Origin: Rhodoferax sp. AJA081-3 | GTDB taxonomy: Bacteria > Pseudomonadota > Gammaproteobacteria > Burkholderiales > Burkholderiaceae_C | Direction: 5' to 3' | Assembly (NCBI RefSeq): GCF_017798165.1 | Contig: NZ_CP059068.1 | Span: forward strand, 1,984,001 to 2,048,000 | DNA: 64,000 nucleotides | Part shown: piece by piece, positions 8,542 to 16,143 of the stretch | Position numbering within the stretch: the first letter of the stretch is position 1 | How the letters are laid out: each line of letters starts with the position of its first letter | Position numbers and translations under genes: made by a program | Notes under the pieces: generated by a model | What the model was told of the DNA's origin: nothing | The model's input: the letters and a program-made list of their open reading frames with translations, nothing else | The model's database searches: none

Positions 8542-9903
8542 CTAGAATCTTCGTGATTCTTTTGAAGCTTGAGCTTTTTCCTTGTACATATTCATGTAGC
8601 TCTTTGAGGTCAATATTAAAGCTCCGCGACCCACCTTATTTGCTACTGAAACCACATTTAACTCATTCCCAAACTTGTCTGTCCAAAGAGTGTCAACCGA
8701 TTCGATTTTGACTCCAAATTTCGTCTCCAGTTTCTCAGCGGAAGTTTTCGGCTTACCCAGCTTTTTAGTAAATCCCTTTACGAAAACCTGAAAAACCTCA
8801 CTATTTGAGACCAACGATCCTTCACCGCTAGCGAGATCTGTAGTCAGATCATCTTTTCCAAACAAGCAGACTAACTTGACGAGAATATTCTTCTCGTTAT
8901 ATTCATCAGCACACATAACACCATATCCACCAATATCAATCAAACCGAACTTTGTCTTTAGGTCGGAAACTTCTTCCTTTGAAGAGTAGCCTGGATAAAT
9001 TCCTACGACATCGATCCACCCTGCAGGGGCTTTTTGCGTAGGGATTTGAAATGCCTTTAAATAGGAATTTAAATATTGTCTACTTATCTTGATGACTTCC
9101 GCAGTTACACCGCCCCCTAGCAAAATGGCCTTCATTTCCTCAGAGGCTTTTCTATTCGCGCGCCATTCATTGGATCGACTGAATTGTGGTAACTCTGAGA
9201 TGTAGTCATTGAGGGTGTATACAAGTAATAGCGACTTCAAGCCTTCCGTTTTCTTTCCTTGCAGTATTTTTTCTGCAGAGTCATTTGACACTTTGATTGA
9301 TACATCTACAAGGGCCTTCGCTCGAAAGGTACTTCTTTGCTCTCCAAATAGAGCAATCCAATCCTCAAGAGATATGCCAACTTCACCCTGCGTGCGCCCC
9401 AAACTATTAGATTTTGCCGTTTGTGTGTCTCCAGTAGCTTGCAGTGAGTCCACTCTGTTGTCTGTGGACTTCACAGACTTCACGGGAGATCTCGTCCGAC
9501 TGTGCGAGCCGGCTTCATCGGCAGAAATCAAACCCAGATTTTCGGCATGTTGGCAAACCGCCCGCAATTCATCGCCTGCTATTGTGTTGGGATATGTTGA
9601 GTAAAGACTCATATCCGACCACTGTCCACGCATGGATGTCAGGCAGTTAACTACCAGACTTTCAAGTGGCCCATAAGTCAAAGGCCCCCATCTCGAATCG
9701 AAGGCCCTTCCCGTGAATTTGAGGTTTAAACCAACCCGTTCAATAGATTCGATGTCTACTTCGCGATGGTGTAAGAATTTGCGCCCCGTTGTCAGGTTAG
9801 TTGACTCGTCGCTATGGACAAGCAACCATGTCGATGCAAATATATTTCCCGAAAATGTCAATATGCAGAAAAGTATCATTGTCCGCACAAATTTCATTAA
9901 CAT
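8542..9903 (-). CDS. Secreted protein of unknown function in the element cargo
   Basis: 453 residues. The start at 9903 has AAGGAG five bases upstream. A Sec signal peptide is clear (FVRTMILFCILTFSGNIFA, then STW). The first 110 mature residues (TWLLVHSDE ... VVNC ... ELRAVCQ) loosely recall the surface-adhesin E fold, with two cysteines that could pair. The middle is Ser/Thr-rich and the C-terminal half is not recognised. It is AT-rich like the two genes downstream, but separated from them by about 270 bp and so probably has its own transcript. Its role in the element is unknown. Confidence 0.65.
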   Translation of the reverse strand: MLMKFVRTMILFCILTFSGNIFASTWLLVHSDESTNLTTGRKFLHHREVDIESIERVGLNLKFTGRAFDSRWGPLTYGPLESLVVNCLTSMRGQWSDMSLYSTYPNTIAGDELRAVCQHAENLGLISADEAGSHSRTRSPVKSVKSTDNRVDSLQATGDTQTAKSNSLGRTQGEVGISLEDWIALFGEQRSTFRAKALVDVSIKVSNDSAEKILQGKKTEGLKSLLLVYTLNDYISELPQFSRSNEWRANRKASEEMKAILLGGGVTAEVIKISRQYLNSYLKAFQIPTQKAPAGWIDVVGIYPGYSSKEEVSDLKTKFGLIDIGGYGVMCADEYNEKNILVKLVCLFGKDDLTTDLASGEGSLVSNSEVFQVFVKGFTKKLGKPKTSAEKLETKFGVKIESVDTLWTDKFGNELNVVSVANKVGRGALILTSKSYMNMYKEKAQASKESRRF

Positions 9904-10191
9904 CTCAACTCCTTATAACGCACCGACCCTTATGAGAAAGGAGCGCCCCATATACATTATTCGAGTTTCGCACCGCATATGGTGCTGAGTAGCGCCGACC
10001 GCTGTTGAAAGAAGACTAAGGTCTATTGGTTCGCGCAACCCTTAATCGCGTAGTTATAACACCCGACTCTGCAAAGCGGGATCAGTTTGCCGTCGACTGA
10101 GCTTCGTGTGCCAGCTACTGTGAGCCGATTGCAACGGGTCACACTTATTCATCGCATAAATCATCTAATAAATTATCAAACGAAAGAAGCA

Positions 10192-10596
10192 ATGAATTCA
10201 GAAAAATCCAACCGTATCAGCCGTGGCCTCAAAGCAGGCGTGGCAGGCCTCGTGCTGCTATGGCTATCCGGCTGCGCCTCCAGCGTCCAAATGCTCAATG
10301 GTGCAAAACTTGACGCCTCCGCCAAAGCTTGCAATGTGACTGTCTATCAAACGCTAAAACTTGCTGAGAAAAATGGGCCTATTGAAGAGGTTTGCATCAT
10401 CACAGACGACTTGGGTCTACAGTCGATCGACCGTTCGATTCAAGCTAACAAGGCTAACGTCTGCAAGTGTGGTGTAAAACATGCATACGTCCAGTCCGCC
10501 AGCGGGAGCGTTCTCACGCAGGTGGTAGTGACCTTGGTAGGTTTCAAATACTTGGAACAAAACACTTCCAAGCCAGCGATTGCAGCCGAGAAGTGA
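10192..10596 (+). CDS. Small putative lipoprotein
   Basis: 134 residues from ATG 10192, preceded by GAAAGAAG. The N-terminus has two basic residues, a hydrophobic run and a lipobox (LLWLSGC), so it is predicted to be lipidated and exported. The mature part has further cysteines (AKACN, EEVCII, VCKCG) that may form disulfides. It is the first gene of the plus-strand half of the element and is followed by a strong terminator at 10683-10716. I recognise no family. Confidence 0.65.
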   Translation: MNSEKSNRISRGLKAGVAGLVLLWLSGCASSVQMLNGAKLDASAKACNVTVYQTLKLAEKNGPIEEVCIITDDLGLQSIDRSIQANKANVCKCGVKHAYVQSASGSVLTQVVVTLVGFKYLEQNTSKPAIAAEK

Positions 10597-10682
10597 AACC
10601 CAACTCCCCCACAGTAAAACTCCCGAATGACATACAGCCCAAATAGCTAAAGACACACGCCCGACTGCAATTTCACCGAAAG

Positions 10683-10716
10683 CCTGCTCCCATATTTTTT
10701 GGGACAGGTTTTTTTT
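10683..10716 (+). terminator. Intrinsic terminator after the lipoprotein gene
   Basis: CCTGcTCCC pairs with GGGAcAGG (8 bp with an internal mismatch/bulge) around an AT-rich loop, followed directly by eight T residues at 10709-10716. Confidence 0.75.
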
Positions 10717-10750
10717 CGTCCATACAAATCAATGCCCTGAAAGAAAACCA

Positions 10751-10921
10751 ATGCCACTACTGACCTTCTTCGTTCTCACCATCGCAGCTATCGCGCTGAT
10801 CAAACTCGGCGCGCTTGCTGTATGGGCGGGCTTGCTTGCCTTTGCCCTGAAAGTGTCCATCGCAGTCGCCCTGCTTATCGCCGGATGGCTGGGTTGGAAA
10901 CACTACAAATCCGCTCGGTAG
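10751..10921 (+). CDS. Small hydrophobic membrane protein (56 aa)
   Basis: ATG 10751 to TAG 10921. The protein is almost entirely hydrophobic, with two likely transmembrane helices (LLTFFVLTIAAIALIKLGAL and VSIAVALLIAGWLGW) and a basic C-terminus (KHYKSAR). It sits between two terminators, so it may form its own unit. Small membrane proteins of this kind occur in phages and satellites (holin-like, superinfection exclusion or coat-like), but nothing here decides between them. Confidence 0.55.
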   Translation: MPLLTFFVLTIAAIALIKLGALAVWAGLLAFALKVSIAVALLIAGWLGWKHYKSAR

Positions 10922-10947
10922 CAGACCGTTGAATTAATGAAACCGAC

Positions 10948-10980
10948 GCCCCCAGCTTTGAAAGCTAGGGGCTTTTTTTT
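10948..10980 (+). terminator. Intrinsic terminator after the 56-aa membrane gene
   Basis: GCCCC-c-AGCTTT pairs with AAGCT-a-GGGGC around a tiny loop (about 10 bp with one mismatch), followed by eight T residues at 10973-10980. This is the strongest terminator seen in the element. Confidence 0.8.
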
Positions 10981-11005
10981 GCTCAATCACAACCAAGGAC
11001 TCAAC

Positions 11006-11128
11006 ATGACCATTTCCCATACTCTCACCAGCGCACATCTCCCACGCGACGTCTACCAACGCCATGACAGGTTTTGGCCCTTGCCCCGCCAGTACCCCAC
11101 GCTGGAGGTACCGCGTGCTCACCATTAA
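11006..11128 (+). CDS. Short ORF (40 aa), coupled to the next gene
   Basis: ATG 11006 follows AAGGACTCAAC, nearly the same leader as the one before the 51-aa gene at 12334 (AAAGGACTCATC). The product (MTISHTLTSAHLPRD ... TLEVPRAHH) matches no family I know. Its stop overlaps the GTG start of the next gene by 14 bp, which suggests translational coupling or a leader peptide. The shared ribosome-binding leader is the main reason to call it. Confidence 0.45.
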   Translation: MTISHTLTSAHLPRDVYQRHDRFWPLPRQYPTLEVPRAHH

Positions 11129-11507
11129 ATCTCTCCTACACGCATCAGCCATCGTCGACGCGGAGATCCGCCGCTTGGTCGAACAGCGACTAACTGACCT
11201 CGGAGGCTTGGCCTTCGATGCGAGCGAGCTGGGCTACTTTTTGGTTCTCGAACCGGGAGACACGATGGAGTCAGTGAATGCACAGCTGGGCTTCGATATC
11301 TTGGCTAATAGATTCACCGGCACCCGCTTTGATGCTCCTGGCTTCACTCCGTCCTTCGAATTCATCGAAGCTTTTCCGGTTTCTTATGACCTAGTGTTCA
11401 TTTTGGACGACTCTGGTTTTGGCGTAGAAATTTTCGTGCCCATCACGATTGATCTACCGCACCTGCTGCAGATGTGCAGCCTCCATGCCAGCTTCGCGCC
11501 AACTTAG
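11115..11507 (+). CDS. Hypothetical protein, GTG start
   Basis: 130 residues from GTG 11115, preceded by GGAGG at the ideal distance of 6 nt. An ATG further upstream (11064) has no such site. The protein is acidic and soluble, with alternating helices and strands (IVDAEIRRLVEQRLTDLGG ... LVFILDDSGFGVEIFVPI), and lacks signal or membrane segments. Function is not recognised. It sits in the small-gene cassette upstream of the helicase. Confidence 0.6.
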   Translation: MLTIKSLLHASAIVDAEIRRLVEQRLTDLGGLAFDASELGYFLVLEPGDTMESVNAQLGFDILANRFTGTRFDAPGFTPSFEFIEAFPVSYDLVFILDDSGFGVEIFVPITIDLPHLLQMCSLHASFAPT

Positions 11508-11668
11508 GCCGAGTCGACCCCAGCCCCTTTGTACGCCCCTCTTACCCGGGCCTGCCATTCGCTCCAGGCTTCCCATGGTGGAGCTAGTATTAGAGTATCT
11601 TATATGAAGATTACTTATATAAGTTATATTGATTTCATCTTTAACAACATATAAAACAAGGAATTTCC

Positions 11669-12127
11669 ATGTCTGAAAATATTTCTGAGGTTGCGTCAGA
11701 GGTTGATCCCATTGAGCCAATCTTTCAAGGCCAATGTCTGTCACTGTCCGAAAGGTCAACGCTGACATTTGCAATTGGCCGCCACGTTAAGGATGCAACC
11801 TTACATATACGGCTTCTGAAGAATAGCGGTGGCGGGCGTTTTTTTGACGGTTGGGCGGCGGGCACCGTCATTCAAGATGTCGTGCTGGGGGAGACTGGTC
11901 TTACAGCCAAATCCTTTCACATCGTCCAGCCTCAGAGGTCGGTGAACAACTCCTGCTTCCTTATGGCCGTGATTAAAGACCTCGGCCTCATACGCGCCAA
12001 CGAGCAAAACAGCCGCGTCCACGACCACGTACCAGGCACCACGATGGAGCAACTTGTGTCGGCACTTCTCTCCGAGTCCAAGAACGCTGAGTCAAAGGCT
12101 GCGCGCCGCAAAGCAAAGGAGACCTGA
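11669..12127 (+). CDS. Hypothetical protein
   Basis: 152 residues from ATG 11669, with AAGGAA 7 nt upstream. Soluble; the C-terminus is a charged helix (SESKNAESKAARRKAKE). No known motif was recognised. Its stop lies immediately before the next small membrane gene (TTG 12128 / GTG 12131), whose Shine-Dalgarno AAGGAG is inside this coding sequence. The two are therefore co-translated. Confidence 0.65.
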   Translation: MSENISEVASEVDPIEPIFQGQCLSLSERSTLTFAIGRHVKDATLHIRLLKNSGGGRFFDGWAAGTVIQDVVLGETGLTAKSFHIVQPQRSVNNSCFLMAVIKDLGLIRANEQNSRVHDHVPGTTMEQLVSALLSESKNAESKAARRKAKET

Positions 12128-12130
12128 TTG

Positions 12131-12310
12131 GTGGCAAGCATTACCGCTGCCCTGATTGCCACCGCTGTGCTTGGAGTCTGTTTCGCCAACACCCGCATTT
12201 TCTCCGTGGCGGCAGTAGGTATCCTGACTTTTGTGCACCCCTGGTTAGTCGTCTTGATCTTGGCAGTGACTGCCGCCGCCTTCTATTTCCGTTTCAAAAA
12301 CCGCAAGTAA
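12131..12310 (+). CDS. Small two-helix membrane protein (59 aa)
   Basis: The start is GTG 12131 (8 nt from AGGAG) or TTG 12128 (5 nt). Two transmembrane helices (ITAALIATAVLGVCF and WLVVLILAVTAAAFYF) are followed by a short basic tail (RFKNRK). Size and topology resemble the 56-aa gene at 10751. Function unknown. Confidence 0.6.
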   Translation: MASITAALIATAVLGVCFANTRIFSVAAVGILTFVHPWLVVLILAVTAAAFYFRFKNRK

Positions 12311-12333
12311 CTCTTAACCCTAAAGGACTCATC

Positions 12334-12489
12334 ATGTATCTTTTCGACAGCATCAGTTTGGCAGCCCGCAATGCCTTTGAAAACGCCAACGAACTCCCGA
12401 GCAGCATGCTTGGCAATATTGTGATCAACGAGGCCTCAAACCGCGCTGGCCTAGATAGCGACCAGATAGGCGTTTGGTTCTGCGACTGA
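12334..12489 (+). CDS. Small hypothetical protein (51 aa)
   Basis: ATG 12334 to TGA 12489, preceded by AAAGGA at 7 nt spacing. The sequence begins MYLFDSISLAARNAFENAN and ends in QIGVWFCD. Soluble, no known motif. It closes the small-gene cassette; a perfect hairpin lies 100 bp downstream and a long non-coding block follows. Confidence 0.5.
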   Translation: MYLFDSISLAARNAFENANELPSSMLGNIVINEASNRAGLDSDQIGVWFCD

Positions 12490-12588
12490 GCGGCCCGCAA
12501 CTGCCAACGGCCCGTGGCGTCACCATGGGCCGATCTGATACCACCAACGGACCCTGCCCCGCAGCCTCACTACAAGTCGCCGTACTCC

Positions 12589-12610
12589 GCCGTTGCACAA
12601 CCGCAACGGC
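12589..12610 (+). terminator. Perfect 8-bp hairpin, possible terminator
   Basis: GCCGTTGC and GCAACGGC enclose the 6-nt loop ACAACC. A T7 run comes only 14 nt later, so it is either a weak intrinsic terminator or another RNA element. Confidence 0.45.
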
Positions 12611-12679
12611 GCTTCAAATAACTTTTTTTGGCCCCATGAGAGGAATGCGAAAGACATCTCGGAAAAAAGTATCACTGGC

Positions 12680-12742
12680 ATATGAATGAAAACTTTGTGG
12701 GGATTGAGCGCAATAAGCTCAACAGAAAAGGTTCATTCATAT
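12680..12742. repeat. Nested inverted repeats in the non-coding block
   Basis: Outer arms ATATGAATGAA (12680-12690) and TTCATTCATAT (12732-12742) are exact inverted repeats. Inside them TTGAGC (12704-12709) and GCTCAA (12717-12722) form a second hairpin. Together they make an extended, AT-rich two-stage cruciform. Possible roles are replication origin for the VapE helicase, operator, or structured RNA. Confidence 0.5.
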
Positions 12743-12862
12743 TGAGACTTTCGTAAAGCAAGTAAGTCGATACCTTACGCAGAATACCGTTCCGTCACAC
12801 GCAGGAAGTGTGTGTCACTGCACCTGAGGACGGACCCAAAACTCCCGTACGTTTCAGTACTC

Positions 12863-12977
12863 TTGACGAATCGTTTCCGGGTCATGCAAGATGCTTTTGT
12901 CGCTGGGCATATACGCCCAGAAGGTTGGATCACCACCTACGGCAGCTCTTTAACAATTTACTGACTTATCAATAAGT
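12863..12977 (+). promoter_or_regulatory. rRNA-leader-like block: boxB-like hairpin, 16S-tail-like tract, boxA
   Basis: In order: TTGACG (12863-12868, possible -35); hairpin CTGGGC-ATATAC-GCCCAG (12903-12920); GGTTGGATCACCACCT (12924-12939), close to the 3' end of 16S rRNA that carries the anti-Shine-Dalgarno; GCTCTTTAACAATTTA (12945-12960), which matches the boxA antitermination signal of rRNA leaders; and palindrome ACTTAT-CA-ATAAGT (12964-12977). No 16S gene is here. The block lies upstream of the replication genes. Inference: Nus-factor antitermination of the element's main transcript. Confidence 0.55.
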
Positions 12978-13100
12978 GACGAAGTGACGGTTCGAAACTT
13001 CTATGGTCTTTTTTCGTCCTGACCAAACGAATCCTAATGAGCGAGCTGCAGCCAATGCCGTTGGCGCAGTCGCAAAACAATGTAGAAACGATTAACAGAA

Positions 13101-13490
13101 ATGACAGCAAGCAATGTGCCTTACATCTCCACCTCTCTCAACAGGGCCTATGTAGAAAATCTGCGCGCCGAGGGCAACGCGAATGGCTATAAGACTCCCG
13201 ACGACAAATTGCTGAGCTACACCTTGATGGGTGACAGCCTTGTTCCGGAATCCTTCATCCAAAAGGTGAAATCGTATGTTGACGGCGCGGTGTTCACCTT
13301 CGGCGAAGTGATTGGCATTGATGACATCTTCGATCCGGAATTTCTGGAATCACTGAATGATTCAGAACGGCGCGTACTGACGCCCGTGATATTGCAATTG
13401 GTCGCGCGTGGAGACTTTGGAGTCTGCATCTGGACTGAGCGACTGACCAGGGCAGCGGCAGAAACATTTTCTGAGCGTCAACACAGCTAG
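13101..13490 (+). CDS. Hypothetical protein upstream of the helicase
   Basis: 129 residues from ATG 13101; the Shine-Dalgarno is weak. Soluble and acidic (IGIDDIFDPEFLESLNDSER), with a helical C-terminus. No motif recognised; it does not look like an AlpA- or MerR-type excisionase. It is the first coding gene after the rRNA-leader-like block, 130 bp before the VapE gene, and probably shares its transcript. Confidence 0.6.
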   Translation: MTASNVPYISTSLNRAYVENLRAEGNANGYKTPDDKLLSYTLMGDSLVPESFIQKVKSYVDGAVFTFGEVIGIDDIFDPEFLESLNDSERRVLTPVILQLVARGDFGVCIWTERLTRAAAETFSERQHS

Positions 13491-13620
13491 CCGAATTCCG
13501 AGCGATGCGTGGTGCGCTGAATTGTCTGGCCTTGTTGATCAGTCGATAGTGACAGTACGGTTATTCTGAAAGAGCGCACCGCATCGCCGGGATATTTTTT
13601 CATCCAAACGAGAAAAATCA

Positions 13621-15264
13621 ATGGAGATTAACCCCATTGCCCCCGATATGCCTGGCGATTTAGATGGTCGGAAAAGTGAGAATCAGAGTGTAAGTTCAGC
13701 GGTTACTAGGGCGGTGCACGATGTGCCGCCGTTTAGGGCCATTTCGGCCAATGAAAGAGAGTTTGATAGTGATAGCCCGGCGGACGTGCGGGAAATTGAT
13801 GGTGATAGTGCCGCTGCCGGGAAGATGGAAGAGAAAACCGTTTTAGATAGGGCCGTTGCAGATGGCAGCGTGCCGATGGTGGCCAGCGCAACAGGTCCTC
13901 CAGATTTGAATGTGCTCGATGCAGTTCCTGAATCTGAACCACAGGTGCTTATCGATGCGAGAAAGTTGAATTGGGATGATGATGGTAGCAAGAACCAGCT
14001 ATTGAACAAAGGCCTGGATGCTGCCAAAGCAATAGAGTCACCGCCGTTTCCAAATCAACCGAGATATGCGAGCGACGGTCTACCGCCGACCATTGCCAAT
14101 GTCCAGCACATGCTCGATCAGTATGGAATATCAGCTCGATATAACGTCATAAAGAAAAAACTGGAGATTCGACTGCCGGACAAGGGCGGGACTGCGGACA
14201 ACGCCGACAACACGGCCATGACCACGATAATGAGTTTGGCAACCCTCAACAGGATGCAGGCAGCTCCGGTACCTGCGATCGTTGAAGTCATAGGTGACCG
14301 AAACCCCTACAACCCTGTTGCAAGATGGATCTTGAAGACACCCTGGGATGGCATCAAACGTGTGCAGGCTATCTGCGACACGCTGAGGACGCGTGAGGGG
14401 TTCCCAGCGCATTTGAAGATAGTGTTGGTCTACAAGTGGCTGCTGAGTACAGTTGCCGCCGCGCTCCAGCCATCCGGTTTCAAGGGTCGCGGAGTGCTGG
14501 TCCTTCAGGGGCCTCAGGGGATTGGCAAAACCTCTTGGGTGATGTCGCTTGTACCCGTACCCAGCCTGCGTGACAAGGTGGTCAAGGTCGATCACCATTT
14601 AGACGCAAATAGTAAGGACTCCATCCTGGGGGCCATTACCCACTGGCTCGTTGAAATTGGTGAGCTTGACAGTTCTTTCCGTAAAGACTTTGCGCGTCTT
14701 AAAGGTGTTTTGACAAGTGACTCTGACAAGGTGCGCCGACCATATGCGCGAACTGAGTCGGAATATCAGCGGCGTACGGTCTTTGCGGCCACGGTGAATG
14801 ACGAAAACTTTCTGGTGGATCACACGGGCAATACGCGATGGTGGACCCTCCCGCTGGTGTCGATTGACTTCAATCACGGCATCGACATGCAACAGCTTCT
14901 TGCTGAACTGGCTTGGGACTGGGCCAACGGCAAGCAGTGGTGGCTGACCAAGGAAGAGGAAGCCCTACTTGAGTCTTGCAATAGTGACCACCGTACCAAC
15001 AGCGTCATACGCGACCTCTTGCTGGGCATCATTGACCTGGACAAGAAAAATGCGCCCGGCAACCCCTACAAATCGACCAGCGAATTGTTCGTGATGTTGG
15101 GCATTACCAACCCCAAAAACGGGGATTCGAAGGAACTGACTGGAATCCTGCGTGAGCTGCTGGGTGATTCAAAGAAGGTCAAAGGCATACAAAAATGGCG
15201 TATCCCCATGCGCAAGGGTGATAAGTTAGGTCGAGACCTGTTAGGGCACAGGGTCGTTCGATAA
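13621..15264 (+). CDS. VapE/VirE-family replication helicase
   Basis: 547 residues. Residues 1-155 are low-complexity and acidic. The C-terminal two thirds is a VapE/VirE P-loop ATPase, found as replication protein of phage satellites and islands: Walker A GPQGIGKTS (297-305), Walker B-like HWLVEIGELD (341-350), then FRKDFARLKG, RRPYARTESEYQRR and the arginine motif TGNTRWW (403-409). No primase (Toprim or Prim-Pol) domain is seen at the N-terminus, so priming must come from elsewhere. Probable role: helicase for element replication or stabilisation. The rRNA-leader-like and inverted-repeat DNA upstream could contain its origin. Confidence 0.88.
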   Translation: MEINPIAPDMPGDLDGRKSENQSVSSAVTRAVHDVPPFRAISANEREFDSDSPADVREIDGDSAAAGKMEEKTVLDRAVADGSVPMVASATGPPDLNVLDAVPESEPQVLIDARKLNWDDDGSKNQLLNKGLDAAKAIESPPFPNQPRYASDGLPPTIANVQHMLDQYGISARYNVIKKKLEIRLPDKGGTADNADNTAMTTIMSLATLNRMQAAPVPAIVEVIGDRNPYNPVARWILKTPWDGIKRVQAICDTLRTREGFPAHLKIVLVYKWLLSTVAAALQPSGFKGRGVLVLQGPQGIGKTSWVMSLVPVPSLRDKVVKVDHHLDANSKDSILGAITHWLVEIGELDSSFRKDFARLKGVLTSDSDKVRRPYARTESEYQRRTVFAATVNDENFLVDHTGNTRWWTLPLVSIDFNHGIDMQQLLAELAWDWANGKQWWLTKEEEALLESCNSDHRTNSVIRDLLLGIIDLDKKNAPGNPYKSTSELFVMLGITNPKNGDSKELTGILRELLGDSKKVKGIQKWRIPMRKGDKLGRDLLGHRVVR

Positions 15265-15651
15265 GCCCGGGTGTTGGTTTCAAGCGCCTGGCTCCTGATG
15301 CGCCACCACCTGCCGCCCCCCCGTCTGACGTGGGCCTGCGAAAACGCGTTGGGTTTCATGGGCTTGCGGGAGGGGGTGGGAAGTGGAGGCGGTTATCACC
15401 ACTCTCTACCTGGGTTTTCAAAATGGATTGCCTTTCATTTTGCGCCCCCCTCCCCCCATCTACGCGGCCAAAACCCACTGCAAGACCGCGTGGTACTCAA
15501 ACCTATATCCAGCCAAGTGGCTATCTGCAAGGGCATCTCATCAAGTCGATATGCGGCGGGGCCGCTTCATCTTGTTCGTCTAGCTGCACTTCGAAGTGAA
15601 ACGCAACTTGACGCGCATGTACGTCTACCCCGGTAAGCAATGAAAGCATAA
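15265..15651. other. Non-coding gap between helicase and next small gene
   Basis: 387 bp with no convincing gene. Several overlapping frames stay open, but their products are Pro/Ser/Arg-rich with no ribosome-binding site. One frame reads PPPAAPP soon after the helicase stop and could be a decayed C-terminal extension. No hairpin with a T-run was seen. Confidence 0.4.
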
Positions 15652-16083
15652 ATGACAAGTATCAATACGACAAACCCTGGCGCTGCCCGCTTGACTTCGG
15701 CAGCCATGGACAACGACATCACGACCCCACCGACTGGCATGCATCCAGGCATTCGGCTGGACCTTTATAGCAACATCCGATACAGCACGGTTACAGGACC
15801 GAAAGGTACAACTCGCGGAATCAGTTACTCACACGGTTTCATGCCAGAGTGGGCTTTTGACCTAGTGTGGAAAAACTGCACCGCGAGTCTTTCCGCCCTC
15901 GACCCATACGATTTCCACTCAACGGAGGCCTTGTTCAACAACCCAGCGGTGTGGGACCGCTATTCGAAGAAGACACATAGGCTCTTTGGGCGATGCATGC
16001 GCGTCTTTGCGGAGGCCAAGATGCTGCCAATTAGTTGCGTCAATCCTGATATGGCCGGCCGCAGGCTGTACCTAATCCTGTAA
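15652..16083 (+). CDS. Hypothetical protein before the integrase
   Basis: 143 residues from ATG 15652 (an internal Met at residue 19 is possible). The Shine-Dalgarno is weak. Soluble; the C-terminal half (WDRYSKKTHRLFGRCMRVF) is basic and helical and might bind DNA. It ends 60 bp before the integrase ribosome-binding site. Position next to an integrase fits an excision or accessory factor, but no motif proves it. Confidence 0.5.
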   Translation: MTSINTTNPGAARLTSAAMDNDITTPPTGMHPGIRLDLYSNIRYSTVTGPKGTTRGISYSHGFMPEWAFDLVWKNCTASLSALDPYDFHSTEALFNNPAVWDRYSKKTHRLFGRCMRVFAEAKMLPISCVNPDMAGRRLYLIL

Positions 16084-16143
16084 TTTTTCACCTTGCAGTC
16101 ACTGACCCGAAAGGGTTGGTGATTGCATTCAAGGAGATACAAA

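Noticed and set aside
13037..13192. Possible 51-aa ORF (MSELQPMPLAQS...) overlapping the gene at 13101
   Set aside because: No Shine-Dalgarno, overlaps the longer frame out of phase, composition not protein-like in its second half.
15271..15636. Overlapping open frames after the helicase
   Set aside because: Pro/Arg/Ser-rich translations in three frames at once, no ribosome-binding site, no motif; treated as non-coding.
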